DNA from: Ideonella sp. MAG2
GTDB taxonomy: Bacteria > Pseudomonadota > Gammaproteobacteria > Burkholderiales > Burkholderiaceae_C
Direction: 5' to 3'
NCBI GenBank assembly: GCA_004359425.1
Contig: PTEU01000006.1
Location: 2,792 to 38,507, forward strand
Length of the DNA: 35,716 nt
The translations under genes and the position numbers were made by a program. The notes below the pieces were generated by a model. The model saw nothing but the letters and a program-made list of their open reading frames with translations, made no database searches and was not told the origin of the DNA. Positions 25,189 through 34,195 of this stretch are shown in pieces (the first letter of the stretch is position 1; every line of letters begins with the position of its first letter).

Positions 25189-26367
25189 ATGGCCCAAGCT
25201 CCTGCCACGCCTGATGCACCCGCGCCAGGGTTTGCGCGCCATCAACGCTTGTTGGCGGTGCTGGTGGTGCTCGTGGTACTGGCCCATGCAGCAGTCGGCT
25301 GGCAGGTGGCCGAATCGCGCATTGGCGAAGGCGATGCCGACACTGCCCCTAAGGCATTGGAGGTCAGTTTTGTCAAAGAGCTGATGCCCCAGGCTCCGCC
25401 CGTATTGGTGGCGGCAGCACCGGTGGTGCCAGCGCCTGTGGTGGCACCGGTGGCAGCGGCGGCATCCGCCGCTTCAGCGCCGCAAGCTGAGCCCTTGCCC
25501 ACCCCGGTGCAGCCCGCGCCTGTGCCCACCGCGCCCCCGCCGCCCGTGGAGCTTGCTCAAGCGGAGGTGGAGCCGAGCCCCGTGCTACCGCCCGAGGCCA
25601 CACCGTCCTCCGCGACCTCGGTGGAGATGAACCTGACCAACGCCACGCCAACAGCCGCCACGCCCCAGCCCTTTTCCTGGCCGGCCTCGACGCGCTTGGC
25701 CTATCAATTGGTGGGCGATTTCCGGGGGCCGTTTGAAGGCCATGCCACCGTGGAGTGGCTGCGCCGCGACCAACGCTACCAAGTGCGCATCGAGGTCGGT
25801 GCGGCGCTGATCTTTACCCGGCGCATGCTCAGCGACGGTGTGTTGGGCAAGATGGGCTTGGCCCCGCAACGCTACGACGAAGAGACCGACGCGCCCTTTT
25901 CCGCCACGCGGCGGCAGACCGTGCGCTTTGGTGCGGACCAGATCGAGCTGGCCAACGGCATGCCCATTGCCACGGTGCCGGGGGTTCAGGACCCTGCCAG
26001 TCAGTTGGTGCAGATCACCTGGCGCATGCTGACCCAACCCGAGCTGGCCCAGCCTGGGCAGGTCTTGGCCTTGCCGCTGGCCCTGCCCCGACGCCTGGGG
26101 CAATGGACCTATGATGTCACCGGTTTTCAAACCATCAACTTGCCGTTTGGTGCCACGCAGACCTTGCATTTGGCACCTCGCCTAGGCGATGGGCGTGGTG
26201 ATGAAATCACCATGGAGGTTTGGTTGGCACCCAGTCTGCAATACCTGCCCGTGCGGATTCGTTTTGCACAGGCCAAAACTGGCGCTTCAGCCGAGTTGAC
26301 CTTGGCCTCTCGGCCCCGCCAGGCGGACGACGCCCCGACCTCGACGGCAACGCCCCCTCAACGATAG
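25189..26367 (+). CDS. DUF3108 domain protein with membrane anchor
   Basis: A 392-residue protein with one N-terminal helix (LLAVLVVLVVLAHAAVGWQV, about 20-40), a long Ala/Pro/Val-rich linker (about 60-150), and a C-terminal DUF3108 beta domain (from WPASTRLAYQLVGDFRGPFEGHATVEWL to the end). The layout suggests an inner-membrane anchor that reaches into the periplasm, a little like TonB linkers. The gene starts 6 bases after the peptidase stop and is very likely co-translated with it. Confidence 0.85.
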   Translation: MAQAPATPDAPAPGFARHQRLLAVLVVLVVLAHAAVGWQVAESRIGEGDADTAPKALEVSFVKELMPQAPPVLVAAAPVVPAPVVAPVAAAASAASAPQAEPLPTPVQPAPVPTAPPPPVELAQAEVEPSPVLPPEATPSSATSVEMNLTNATPTAATPQPFSWPASTRLAYQLVGDFRGPFEGHATVEWLRRDQRYQVRIEVGAALIFTRRMLSDGVLGKMGLAPQRYDEETDAPFSATRRQTVRFGADQIELANGMPIATVPGVQDPASQLVQITWRMLTQPELAQPGQVLALPLALPRRLGQWTYDVTGFQTINLPFGATQTLHLAPRLGDGRGDEITMEVWLAPSLQYLPVRIRFAQAKTGASAELTLASRPRQADDAPTSTATPPQR

Positions 26368-26377
26368 GAGACCCGCA

Positions 26378-27166
26378 ATGACTTATGAATGCATCTTGAC
26401 CGACGTGCGCGGTGATGGCCCGCTCAAGACGGGTGTGATCACCCTGAACCGTCCCAAGCAGATGAATGCACTCAACGACCAGTTGATGGATGAGTTGGGC
26501 GAGGCCCTGTTGGCCTTCGATGCAGATGCCGGCATCGGCAGCATCATTCTGACGGGCAGTAAAAAGGCTTTTGCTGCGGGGGCGGACATCTCGGCCATGG
26601 CCGACTATGACCATATGGAGGCCTTCCACCGCCAGCACATCAGCCGCAACTGGGAGACCATTCGCCAGGTGCGTAAACCGGTGATCGCCGCTGTGGCTGG
26701 GTTTGCCCTGGGTGGTGGCTGCGAAGTGGCCATGATGTGTGACGTGGTGTTGGCGGCAGATAACGCGCGATTTGGCCAACCCGAGATCAAGATTGGTATC
26801 GTGCCTGGTGCCGGGGGCACCCAGCGCTTGCCCCGCGCCATCGGCAAGTCCAAGGCCATGGAATTGCTGCTGACCGGCAAGTTCATGAGCGCTGAAGACG
26901 CAGAGCGCGCGGGCTTGGTGTCACGTGTCATCCCTCTGGCCAGCTTGATGGAAGAAGCCTTGGCGCTGTGCGCCCAGATCAACGCCCAGAGCCAGCCCTC
27001 GGTGATGATGATCAAGGAACTGGTCAACGAGTCTTTTGAGAGCGGCCTGTCGACCGGCGTGCGCTATGAGCGCCGCCTGTTCCATTCGCTCTTCGGCACG
27101 CAAGACCAGCGTGAGGGCATGGGCGCGTTTGTGCAAAAGCGCCCACCTGAGTTCAAACACCGCTAA
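26378..27166 (+). CDS. Enoyl-CoA hydratase
   Basis: The 262-residue crotonase-fold enzyme hydrates enoyl-CoA in fatty-acid or phenylacetate-type degradation. Oxyanion-hole segments are KKAFAAGADISAM and FALGGGCEVAMMCD. The catalytic Glu regions are FGQPEIKIGIVPGAGGTQRLPR and the following MSAEDAERAGLVSRVIP. The C-terminus ends EGMGAFVQKRPPEFKHR, as in short-chain hydratases. GGAGACCCGCA precedes ATG 26378. The pathway cannot be fixed because no other beta-oxidation gene is near. Confidence 0.92.
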   Translation: MTYECILTDVRGDGPLKTGVITLNRPKQMNALNDQLMDELGEALLAFDADAGIGSIILTGSKKAFAAGADISAMADYDHMEAFHRQHISRNWETIRQVRKPVIAAVAGFALGGGCEVAMMCDVVLAADNARFGQPEIKIGIVPGAGGTQRLPRAIGKSKAMELLLTGKFMSAEDAERAGLVSRVIPLASLMEEALALCAQINAQSQPSVMMIKELVNESFESGLSTGVRYERRLFHSLFGTQDQREGMGAFVQKRPPEFKHR

Positions 27167-27188
27167 GGCCGCTGACCCCTTGGCCCCG

Positions 27189-28196
27189 ATGAGCACCTGC
27201 CCGCGCCTGCTGCTGGCACCCATGGAGGGCTTGCTAGACCACACCCTGCGCGACGCCTTGACACGCGCCGGGGGGATTAGCCGTTGCGTCAGTGAGTTCA
27301 TCCGCATCACCGACCAACTTCTGCCGCATCGAGTCTTTGCGCGCATCGTGCCGGAGCAGCTTCATGGTTGGCGCACCCCAGCGGGAGTGTTGGTACGGCC
27401 ACAGCTCCTGGGCAGTGACCCAGCTTGCTTGGCCGACAACGCGGCCCGCGTGGCCGAGATGGGGGCACCCGGCATAGACCTGAACTTCGGCTGCCCTGCC
27501 AAGATCGTCAACCGCCATGGTGGCGGGGCCACCTTGTTGGACGAGCCGGAGCTGCTGTACCGCATAGCCCGCGCAGTCAGGGCGGGCCTGCCCGAGGGGG
27601 TGCCGCTGTCGGCCAAGATGCGGCTGGGCAACCAAGACGATAGCCGGTCTGTGGCCTGCGCACTGGCGCTGGTGGAGGGCGGTGTGTGCGAGCTGGTGGT
27701 GCATGCCCGCACCAAGGCACAGGCCTACCGTCCACCGGCTTACTGGGAGAAGGTGGCCGCGATCCGCCAAGCCGTGGCTGTTCCCTTGGTGGCGAATGGT
27801 GAAATTTGGACGCTGGCCGATGCCCTGGCCTGCCGGGCAGCCTCTGGCTGTGAAGCGCTGATGTTGGGCCGGGGCATGGTGGCCAACCCAGGTTTGGCGC
27901 TGGCCATCGTGGCGCACGACGCCCGCGCCTCTGACCCCTCTGGCCTGAGTTGGGCCGCCTTGCAGCCGCTATTGCAGGGCTTTTGGGCCTCGGTTTGTGC
28001 GCACATCGTGCCCCGCAACCGGGCTGGGCGCTTGAAGCAGTGGCTCAACTACCTGCGCCGCCACTATCCAGAAGCCCAGAGGGCCTATGCCGCACTGCGC
28101 ACCGAGAACGACCCGCAACGCTTGGCCCTGCGGCTCTTCAGCGAATTTGCCGCAACACCCAGCCCCTGCATGCACGTTGACGAGGTGATGGCTTGA
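27189..28196 (+). CDS. dusC: tRNA-dihydrouridine(16) synthase
   Basis: A 335-residue FMN-dependent reductase of tRNA uridine. It begins MSTCPRLLLAPMEGLLDHTLRDALTRAGG, and the active-site Cys102 is in IDLNFGCPAKIVNRHGGGATLL. Further family features are PLSAKMRLG, the HARTKAQAYRPPAYW box and LMLGRGMVANPGLA. The HARTKAQ segment and the length support the DusC subgroup. The stop TGA overlaps the TTG start of greB. Confidence 0.92.
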   Translation: MSTCPRLLLAPMEGLLDHTLRDALTRAGGISRCVSEFIRITDQLLPHRVFARIVPEQLHGWRTPAGVLVRPQLLGSDPACLADNAARVAEMGAPGIDLNFGCPAKIVNRHGGGATLLDEPELLYRIARAVRAGLPEGVPLSAKMRLGNQDDSRSVACALALVEGGVCELVVHARTKAQAYRPPAYWEKVAAIRQAVAVPLVANGEIWTLADALACRAASGCEALMLGRGMVANPGLALAIVAHDARASDPSGLSWAALQPLLQGFWASVCAHIVPRNRAGRLKQWLNYLRRHYPEAQRAYAALRTENDPQRLALRLFSEFAATPSPCMHVDEVMA

Positions 28197-28756
28197 GCAA
28201 AGCATTCACCAAAGAGCCCGAGGGTGACGACGACGACGAGGGCGGCGCACTGCCGCCCTTGCCCGCAGGCAGCAAAAACTACATGACCCCCGCCGGCTAT
28301 GCCCGCTTGCGGGACGAGCTGTTGAACCTGATCGACAACGAGCGCCCGCGCATCGTAGAGATCGTGCACTGGGCGGCGTCCAACGGCGACCGCTCCGAAA
28401 ACGGCGACTATCTCTACGGCAAAAAGCGCCTGCGTGAGATCGACCGCCGTATCCGCTTCTTGACCAAACGCCTCGATGTGGCGGAGGTGGTGGACCCTTC
28501 GGCACACCACGGCAGCGACCAGATTTACTTTGGTGCCACGGTGACCTATGCCAACGGCAAAGGCGAGGAGCGCACCATCACCATCAAGGGCATCGACGAG
28601 GTCGATCACCTGGCCGGCGAAGTGAGCTGGATTGCTCCCATCGCCCGCGCCCTGCTCAAAGCCCGGGAGGGCGACGAAGTGCAACTCATGACCCCAGGTG
28701 GCTTGGAGACGCTGGAGGTGCTTGAGGTGCGATATCCCCCTAAAAAAGAAGCCTGA
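28193..28756 (+). CDS. greB: Transcription elongation factor GreB
   Basis: A 187-residue factor that rescues backtracked RNA polymerase by stimulating transcript cleavage. The N-terminal coiled coil bears the tip acidic pair in NGDRSENGDYLYGKKRLREIDRRIRFLTKRL, and the C-terminal FKBP-like domain ends GLETLEVLEVRYP. An unusually acidic N-terminal extension (EPEGDDDDEGG) precedes the core. The start is TTG at 28193, overlapping the dusC stop (TTGA), which implies translational coupling. Confidence 0.94.
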   Translation: MSKAFTKEPEGDDDDEGGALPPLPAGSKNYMTPAGYARLRDELLNLIDNERPRIVEIVHWAASNGDRSENGDYLYGKKRLREIDRRIRFLTKRLDVAEVVDPSAHHGSDQIYFGATVTYANGKGEERTITIKGIDEVDHLAGEVSWIAPIARALLKAREGDEVQLMTPGGLETLEVLEVRYPPKKEA

Positions 28757-28881
28757 GGGTCTGTCCGGTTAGGTGTTCTAAGTCCGTGTAAGGGGCTGAA
28801 GACTCTGCGGTGAGCAGCGTCATTGTTCAACCCCACACAGGCAGCCCATGGCCCCGTGTGGATACCACACGGAGGTATTTG

Positions 28882-30303
28882 ATGAACCGACAATTCATGG
28901 TCGTCGGGCGGCAGCGGTCGCCCATGCGAGGCCACATGCTGTGGTTGACCGGGGCGATGTTCAGCGCAGCCACGCTGGCCCAGTCCCTGCCGCCGCCCAA
29001 TCTGCCCCACTACGCCTTGGTAGAGCCTGACAAGAAAGCCTACGGACGAGCGTCGTATGACTTTCGGGATGTAGGCTGTATCGACTACTGGTTTGTCGGC
29101 CACGACACCACTGACGGCCCCTTCATGTGCGACCTTGCCCAAAAGGGGGCGTTCAAATCGCGCACGACGCGCCTGCCCACCAAGGCCGTCGATGGGACAG
29201 ACATGGACCGTCATGAATGTGGCTTTATGCACTTGGACGGCGACCGGAAGATCGACATGGTGTGTACCTTGGGGGCCAATAAGGGGACTGGAACTGGCCC
29301 GAATGAGGTGTACCGCAATACCTCCACGAGTACCAAGGTGCAGATGACGCGCATCAGCACCCCCACGGGAATTGAAGACCCCTATGGGAGGGGCCGAACC
29401 GTGGAGCCCTTCCGCTGGGCTGATGGCACACAGGGCGTTTGGACCACGGTTCACGGTGCGCTGCGCCTCGACGGCCACCCCAATATCAACCGCTTGTTCC
29501 GTTACAACGGCTTGGGGTCGTTTACCTTCACCGAGGTGCCTGAACCGCTGGTCAACATCACCACCTACAACAATTGTTCGCGCAGTGGTGACCTCAACGG
29601 CGATGGCTTGGATGACTTGGTGTTGTGTCGCGACGTAGGGGAGGGGGGCAAGCACCCAGCTCCCAGCCTCGTGCTCTACCAAAACCCCGACATGAGTTGG
29701 CGCTCTGCGACCTTGCCCATGGCCTCCAAGTATTGGCTCACGGCCGAAGTGCGGGACTTGAATCAAGATGGCCGCAAGGACTTGTTGGTGTCCATCTCGG
29801 AAGCCGGAAACTATCGAATCGAGTTGTACTTGCAAGCCGCCGACGGTAGCCTGCCTGCCCAGCCCTCCTGGTCGGCAGCCTTGTCGGCCCCTGCCAACAG
29901 CCTGGCGGTGGGCGATATGGATGGGGACGGGCACCCCGACATTTATGTCACGCAGTCGCAGACGGCGGTTTGCCAAAACCAAGGCAAAACCAAAGGCAAG
30001 ATGACGGACACTTGGCCCGATGTCTTGTTCTATTCTGCGGGCGTCTCAGGTGGCGGGTGGGCCCCCTTGGTGCTCAGCAACGAACCGCAGGCCGATGGCT
30101 GCTCATGGCTGGCGACGGCGGCCGAGCCGGGGGTGATTCACTTGGCTCGCGGCTACGAGGGTTACCCCGGCGACAACTACGTGGTCTTCTTTGGTGCGGC
30201 TGCGGCCCAAGCTGCAAAGGTCACTCCGACCGCGCCGCCGACGCAGGCCCAGCGACAGCGCGCTTGGCGAGAGGCCATCCTGGAGCAGATTCGGGATCGC
30301 TGA
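28882..30303 (+). CDS. Secreted FG-GAP/VCBS repeat protein
   Basis: From ATG 28882, with GGAGG 6 bases upstream, the 473-residue product has an N-terminal hydrophobic signal (GHMLWLTGAMFSAATLAQS). It then carries repeated calcium-binding loops of the FG-GAP/VCBS type: LDGDRKIDMVC, DLNGDGLDDLVLC, DLNQDGRKDLLVS, DMDGDGHPDIYVT. These predict a beta-propeller in the periplasm or outside the cell. Several cysteines may form disulfides. No partner gene is evident. It sits between greB and spoT, which are often neighbours in related genomes, so it may be a local insertion. Ligand and role are unknown. Confidence 0.8.
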   Translation: MNRQFMVVGRQRSPMRGHMLWLTGAMFSAATLAQSLPPPNLPHYALVEPDKKAYGRASYDFRDVGCIDYWFVGHDTTDGPFMCDLAQKGAFKSRTTRLPTKAVDGTDMDRHECGFMHLDGDRKIDMVCTLGANKGTGTGPNEVYRNTSTSTKVQMTRISTPTGIEDPYGRGRTVEPFRWADGTQGVWTTVHGALRLDGHPNINRLFRYNGLGSFTFTEVPEPLVNITTYNNCSRSGDLNGDGLDDLVLCRDVGEGGKHPAPSLVLYQNPDMSWRSATLPMASKYWLTAEVRDLNQDGRKDLLVSISEAGNYRIELYLQAADGSLPAQPSWSAALSAPANSLAVGDMDGDGHPDIYVTQSQTAVCQNQGKTKGKMTDTWPDVLFYSAGVSGGGWAPLVLSNEPQADGCSWLATAAEPGVIHLARGYEGYPGDNYVVFFGAAAAQAAKVTPTAPPTQAQRQRAWREAILEQIRDR

Positions 30304-30313
30304 GGCAGGCCGC

Positions 30314-30626
30314 TCACTTAGCACGCACCCGCTGTGTGCGCAGCACCGAGGGTGAGCGCTTCAGTGTGCGCAACACGTCGGCCAGGTGCAGGCGGTCGCG
30401 CACGCTGACCAAGAGGCGGATCTCCACGGTCTCGCCCACCGCTTCATCGCCCATGGCAATGTGGGTGATGTCAGCCTCGGCGGCTGACACCGCCTGCGCC
30501 ACTTGGGCCAAAACACCCTTGCCATTGCTCACCAACACCAGCACGGCCGCCTCAAAGGGCCGGGTGGGTTGCTCGGCCCATTCCACTTGCATCCAACGCT
30601 CGGGGTCGCGTTCATAGAGCCGCTTT
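30314..30626 (-). pseudogene. spoT: ACT-domain remnant of SpoT
   Basis: The frame opens with RLYERDPERWMQVEWAEQ and continues AAVLVLVSNGKGVLAQVAQAVSAAEADITHIAMG, the C-terminal ACT (regulatory) domain of RelA/SpoT proteins, ending RTQRVRAK. It is in a different frame from the upstream part (30612-32222). The intervening helical and conserved-cysteine segment is absent; I estimate roughly 100-130 residues missing, judged against a usual length near 740. An internal ATG at 30592 would give a lone ACT domain of 92 residues. Confidence 0.85.
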
Positions 30627-32222
30627 CCATTCGGCGCGCATGGCTTGGCTCAGCATCTTGAGGCCGAGTTCTTGCGATTCCTCGTGCTCCAAGTTTTTCA
30701 AGAAGTGGCGGATTTTGCTGCGAGCCCTTCCGGTGCGGACGAAATTAAGCCATGCCGGGTTGGGCCGCGCGCCCGGTGCGGTGATCACCTCGACCACATC
30801 GCCACTGCGCAGCTCGGCCCTGAGGGCTGCGGGCTCGCCGTTGATCTTGGCGGCAACGCAATGGTCGCCCACATCGGAGTGGATGGCGTAGGCAAAGTCG
30901 ATGGGTGTGGCACCGCGCGGCAGGGCCAGGATCTTGCTTTTTGGGGTGAAGACATAGACCGCGTCGGGCACCAGGTCGATCTTGACGTGCTCCAAGAACT
31001 CCGAGGCATCTCGGGTTTCGTTTTGGATGTCCAGCAGTGATTTGAGCCACATGGCACCCAGGCGCTGGGCCACATCGCTGGGGTTGACGTTTTTTTGAGC
31101 CCCCACTTTATAGAGCCAGTGGGCTGCAATGCCGGCCTCGGCCACCGCATGCATTTCGTCCGTGCGAATCTGAAACTCCACTGCCGTGCCTAAGGGGCTG
31201 ACCAGGGTGGTATGCAGAGATTTGTAGCCGTTGGGCTTGGGGATGGCGATGTAGTCTTTGAAGCGCCCAGGAACGGGCTTGTAGAGCTGATGCAGCACGC
31301 CCAGGGCGTGGTAACAGTCCATCAGATTGGCCACGACGATGCGAAAACCAAAGATGTCGTTGACCTCGGCAAAGCCAGCGTGCTTCTCGCGCATCTTGCG
31401 GTAGATGGAGAAGACGGTTTTCTCGCGGCCCGAGATATCCACCCGCATGCGAGCCTCGCTAAAGGCCTTGACCACATCGTTCTGCACCCGCGAGACGATG
31501 TCGCGCCGATAACCACGCGCACGCTGCAGGGCTTTCTCCAGAGCCGCATGTCGCCAGGGGTGCAGGTAGGAGAAGGACAGCTCCTGCAGCTCGCGGTAGG
31601 TTTGGTTCAGCCCCAGGCGGTGGGCAATGGGGGCATAAATGTCCAAGGTCTCGCGGGCAATACGGCCGCGCTTACTGGCCGCCATGGCCGCCATGGTGCG
31701 CATGTTGTGCAGACGGTCGGCCAGCTTGACCAAGATGACCCGCACGTCGCGCGACATGGCCAGCAGCATCTTGCGAAAAGACTCGGCCTGACCCTCTTCG
31801 CGGGTGGAAAACTGTAGCTTGTCCAGCTTGGTCAGGCCATCCACCAACTCGGCGGTGGGGGCACCAAAGCGTTCAATCAGCTCACTCTTGGTGACGCCGC
31901 AGTCCTCCATGGCGTCATGCATCAAGGCGGCCATGATGGCCTGGGCGTCCAGTTTCCAGTCGGCCACCAAGCCGGCCACGGCAATGGGGTGGGTGATGTA
32001 GGGCTCGCCGCTGGCGCGGAATTGGCCCAGGTGAGCTTCATCTGCAAACTTGTAGGCGTCGCGAATGAGCTTGAGGTCGGCTTTGCTGAGATAACCCAGC
32101 TTGTCGGACAAGGCCGCAAACGAGCTGACTTCCGGCGGCATGCTGCGCGGGCTGCCTGTGGGCACCCGGGGCTTGGACTGCAAAGCGGCGGGGAGAAAGT
32201 CAGCAAGCGTGCGAATCACCAT
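30612..32222 (-). CDS. spoT: SpoT (p)ppGpp synthetase/hydrolase, C-terminally truncated
   Basis: The 536-residue product contains a complete HD hydrolase domain (HLGQFRASGEPYITHP, HDAMEDCGVT with the HD pair near 102-103, VKLADRLHNMRTM), a synthetase domain (DIFGFRIVVANLMDCYHALG, KDYIAIPKPNGYKSLHTTL, EFQIRTDEMHAVAEAGIAAHWLYK) and a TGS domain (VYVFTPKSKILALPRGATPIDFAYAIH). It proceeds into the helical region (LNFVRTGRARSKIRHFLKNLEHEESQELGLKMLSQAMRAE). After that the frame shifts at about 30624-30632 and stops, and the ACT part is left as a separate fragment. It could still make and degrade (p)ppGpp but with altered control. Alternatively the junction is an assembly error. Confidence 0.88.
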   Translation of the reverse strand: MVIRTLADFLPAALQSKPRVPTGSPRSMPPEVSSFAALSDKLGYLSKADLKLIRDAYKFADEAHLGQFRASGEPYITHPIAVAGLVADWKLDAQAIMAALMHDAMEDCGVTKSELIERFGAPTAELVDGLTKLDKLQFSTREEGQAESFRKMLLAMSRDVRVILVKLADRLHNMRTMAAMAASKRGRIARETLDIYAPIAHRLGLNQTYRELQELSFSYLHPWRHAALEKALQRARGYRRDIVSRVQNDVVKAFSEARMRVDISGREKTVFSIYRKMREKHAGFAEVNDIFGFRIVVANLMDCYHALGVLHQLYKPVPGRFKDYIAIPKPNGYKSLHTTLVSPLGTAVEFQIRTDEMHAVAEAGIAAHWLYKVGAQKNVNPSDVAQRLGAMWLKSLLDIQNETRDASEFLEHVKIDLVPDAVYVFTPKSKILALPRGATPIDFAYAIHSDVGDHCVAAKINGEPAALRAELRSGDVVEVITAPGARPNPAWLNFVRTGRARSKIRHFLKNLEHEESQELGLKMLSQAMRAEWKAAL

Positions 32223-32321
32223 GGCTCGAATTTAGCGGAAATACGCCACCCCTTGAGCAAGATGGTGCCAAGCCCACGCAAATCCCTGGGCCAAGCTACG
32301 TAGCACCTGAGTGCGCCCATG

Positions 32322-32346
32322 AAAAAAGGGCACCGAGGTGCCCTTT
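32322..32346 (-). terminator. Rho-independent terminator after rpoZ
   Basis: Read on the minus strand: a 9-bp stem AAAGGGCAC/GTGCCCTTT with a CTCG loop, running directly into a run of six T. It lies about 40 bases past the rpoZ stop and before spoT, so it separates gmk-rpoZ transcription from spoT. Confidence 0.8.
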
Positions 32347-32387
32347 GATCGATGCCCAAGCCACACGCAGCGGCCTGTGCCTGGCGG

Positions 32388-32591
32388 TCAGGTCGGAACC
32401 TTGCGCAGCATCTCCAGACCCACTTCACCGGCAGCGATTTCGCGCAGCGCGGTCACGCCAGGCTTGTTTTTGCTGTCCACACGAGGGGTGTGGCCCTGGC
32501 TCAGCATGCGCGCACGGTAAGTGGCGGCCAACACAAGCTGGAAGCGGTTGGGGATCTTGTTCAGGCAGTCTTCGACGGTGATGCGGGCCAT
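32388..32591 (-). CDS. rpoZ: RNA polymerase omega subunit
   Basis: A 67-residue protein reading [30 protein letters not shown], followed by [18 protein letters not shown], the family signature. It assists assembly of the beta-prime subunit and forms part of a ppGpp-binding site, which suits its place between gmk and spoT. ATG 32591 is chosen over upstream in-frame starts because homologous proteins begin MARITVEDC. Confidence 0.95.
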   Translation of the reverse strand: MARITVEDCLNKIPNRFQLVLAATYRARMLSQGHTPRVDSKNKPGVTALREIAAGEVGLEMLRKVPT

Positions 32592-32629
32592 GTGGGATCC
32601 AGTGACTCTTGGTGAGAAAGCGCTGAGGC

Positions 32630-33247
32630 TCAAATGCCCAGCGAGTGAAACACAGCGGCCTTGGCGCGGCGTTGAGCCGCATATTTCAAGCGCTGCGAAT
32701 GAACCACCGTTTTCAGGTCAAACACGGCGGTTTCAAAGAGGGCATTAATTATAACGTAGTCAAAATACTGGGCCTGGGCCACCTCGGTGCGGGCGTTTTC
32801 CAGGCGCTTGGCGATGACCTCTGCCTGGTCCTCGCCCCGGCGGCGTAGGCGCTGCTCCAGCTCTTCCCAGCTCGGTGGCAAGATGAAAACAAGCACCGCC
32901 GCTGGAAAGAGCTTTCGGATTTGCAGCGCGCCTTGCCAGTCGATCTCCAGCAAAACGTCCTTGCCTTGGGTCAGCAGGTTCTCAATCACGGCGCGCGAGG
33001 TGCCGTAGTAGTTGCCATGTACCGTGGCCCATTCGACAAACTCGCCCCTGCCCACCATGGCTTGGAACTCCTCGGCGGGGACAAAGAAATATTCTCGGCC
33101 ATGTTGCTCTTGGCCGCGCGGCGCGCGGGTGGTGTGCGAGACCGAGACGTTGAGGTGGGAGTCGACCTCCAACAAGGCCTTGACCAAGCTGGATTTGCCC
33201 GCCCCGCTGGGGGCGGCCACGACGTAGAGGTTTCCGGGCATCTCCAT
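32630..33247 (-). CDS. gmk: Guanylate kinase
   Basis: A 205-residue enzyme that phosphorylates GMP to GDP. The P-loop is [15 protein letters not shown] near the N-terminus, and GMP-binding segments are [21 protein letters not shown] and [17 protein letters not shown]. The lid is [16 protein letters not shown]. The start ATG 33247 (MEMPGN) lies 5 bases after the yicC stop; ATG 33241 is equally possible. Confidence 0.95.
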   Translation of the reverse strand: MEMPGNLYVVAAPSGAGKSSLVKALLEVDSHLNVSVSHTTRAPRGQEQHGREYFFVPAEEFQAMVGRGEFVEWATVHGNYYGTSRAVIENLLTQGKDVLLEIDWQGALQIRKLFPAAVLVFILPPSWEELEQRLRRRGEDQAEVIAKRLENARTEVAQAQYFDYVIINALFETAVFDLKTVVHSQRLKYAAQRRAKAAVFHSLGI

Positions 33248-33252
33248 GGTGC

Positions 33253-34164
33253 TTACTCGATGTTTTGAACCTGCTCGCGCATTTGTTCGATCAAAACCTT
33301 CATCTCCACCGAGATGCCGGTCAACTCCAAGGCGGCGGACTTGGAACCCAGGGTGTTCGCCTCGCGGTGCAGCTCTTGGATCAAAAAGTCCAGGCGCTTA
33401 CCCAATTCGCCCCCTGCGGTCAGCAGGCGCTCGATCTCATCCAGGTGGGCTTTGAGGCGAGACAGCTCTTCGGCCACGTCAATGCGAATAGCAAAGGCGG
33501 CGGCTTCGGAGAGCGCGCGTTCACGGGCGGACTCGGCGGTGACCGCATGGCCCGCGCCCGCACTCTGCAAGGCCTCGTTCCATCGCTCCAAAAAGCGCTC
33601 TTGCTGGCGCTGAACCACCAGTGGCACTTGGGGTTCAGCCTGGGCGGCCAGCTCGCGCAGCTTGTGCACACGCTCCATCAAGATCTGCACCAAGCGCTCG
33701 CCTTCGCGGCCGCGCGCTTCGCGCAAGGCAGCCAGGCTGTCACGGGCGGCGCTCAGGGTCAGCTCGTCCCATTGCGGGGCGGCGGTGGGGGCGGCGCTGC
33801 CACGGCACCATTGCAGGGCTTCATGCACGCTCAAGGCTTGGGCCTTGGGTAGCCAGGCCGTTACCGACGACTCCAGGCGGGCCAAGCGGTTGAGCTGCTC
33901 AGAACTCGGCTGAGGCAGGCCCTCGTCGGCAGCGCGGCCCAAGGCGGCTCGCACCTCCACTTTGCCGCGCTTCAAGCCGCCCACCAGCAGGTCGCGCAAG
34001 GCGGGCTCCAGGTGGCGCAACTCGTCGGGGAGGCGGAAGGCGATATCGAGGAAGCGGCTGTTGACCGACCTTAGCTCGACGCTGACGCCGGGCTGGTTAG
34101 GAACTTCCTCTGTCCGGGGTGCGGCAGCGGCGCTGGCGAACCCGGTCATGCTGTAAACTGGCAT
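33253..34164 (-). CDS. yicC: YicC family endoribonuclease
   Basis: The 303-residue protein begins [12 protein letters not shown], the YicC signature, with [32 protein letters not shown] next. It ends with the DUF1732 domain: [22 protein letters not shown], then [43 protein letters not shown]. Members are RNases that act with small-RNA or stress control. It is first in a yicC-gmk-rpoZ unit. The start overlaps nothing on its own strand but lies only 31 bases from the divergent kinase start. Confidence 0.94.
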   Translation of the reverse strand: MPVYSMTGFASAAAAPRTEEVPNQPGVSVELRSVNSRFLDIAFRLPDELRHLEPALRDLLVGGLKRGKVEVRAALGRAADEGLPQPSSEQLNRLARLESSVTAWLPKAQALSVHEALQWCRGSAAPTAAPQWDELTLSAARDSLAALREARGREGERLVQILMERVHKLRELAAQAEPQVPLVVQRQQERFLERWNEALQSAGAGHAVTAESARERALSEAAAFAIRIDVAEELSRLKAHLDEIERLLTAGGELGKRLDFLIQELHREANTLGSKSAALELTGISVEMKVLIEQMREQVQNIE

Positions 34165-34195
34165 GGAGCTTTTGCACCTAGCAAAAACAAGGATT

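Noticed and set aside
28606..29982. 458-codon minus-strand frame over the FG-GAP gene
   Set aside because: The plus-strand frame has a ribosome-binding site, signal peptide and four calcium-loop motifs; the minus frame has no recognisable feature.
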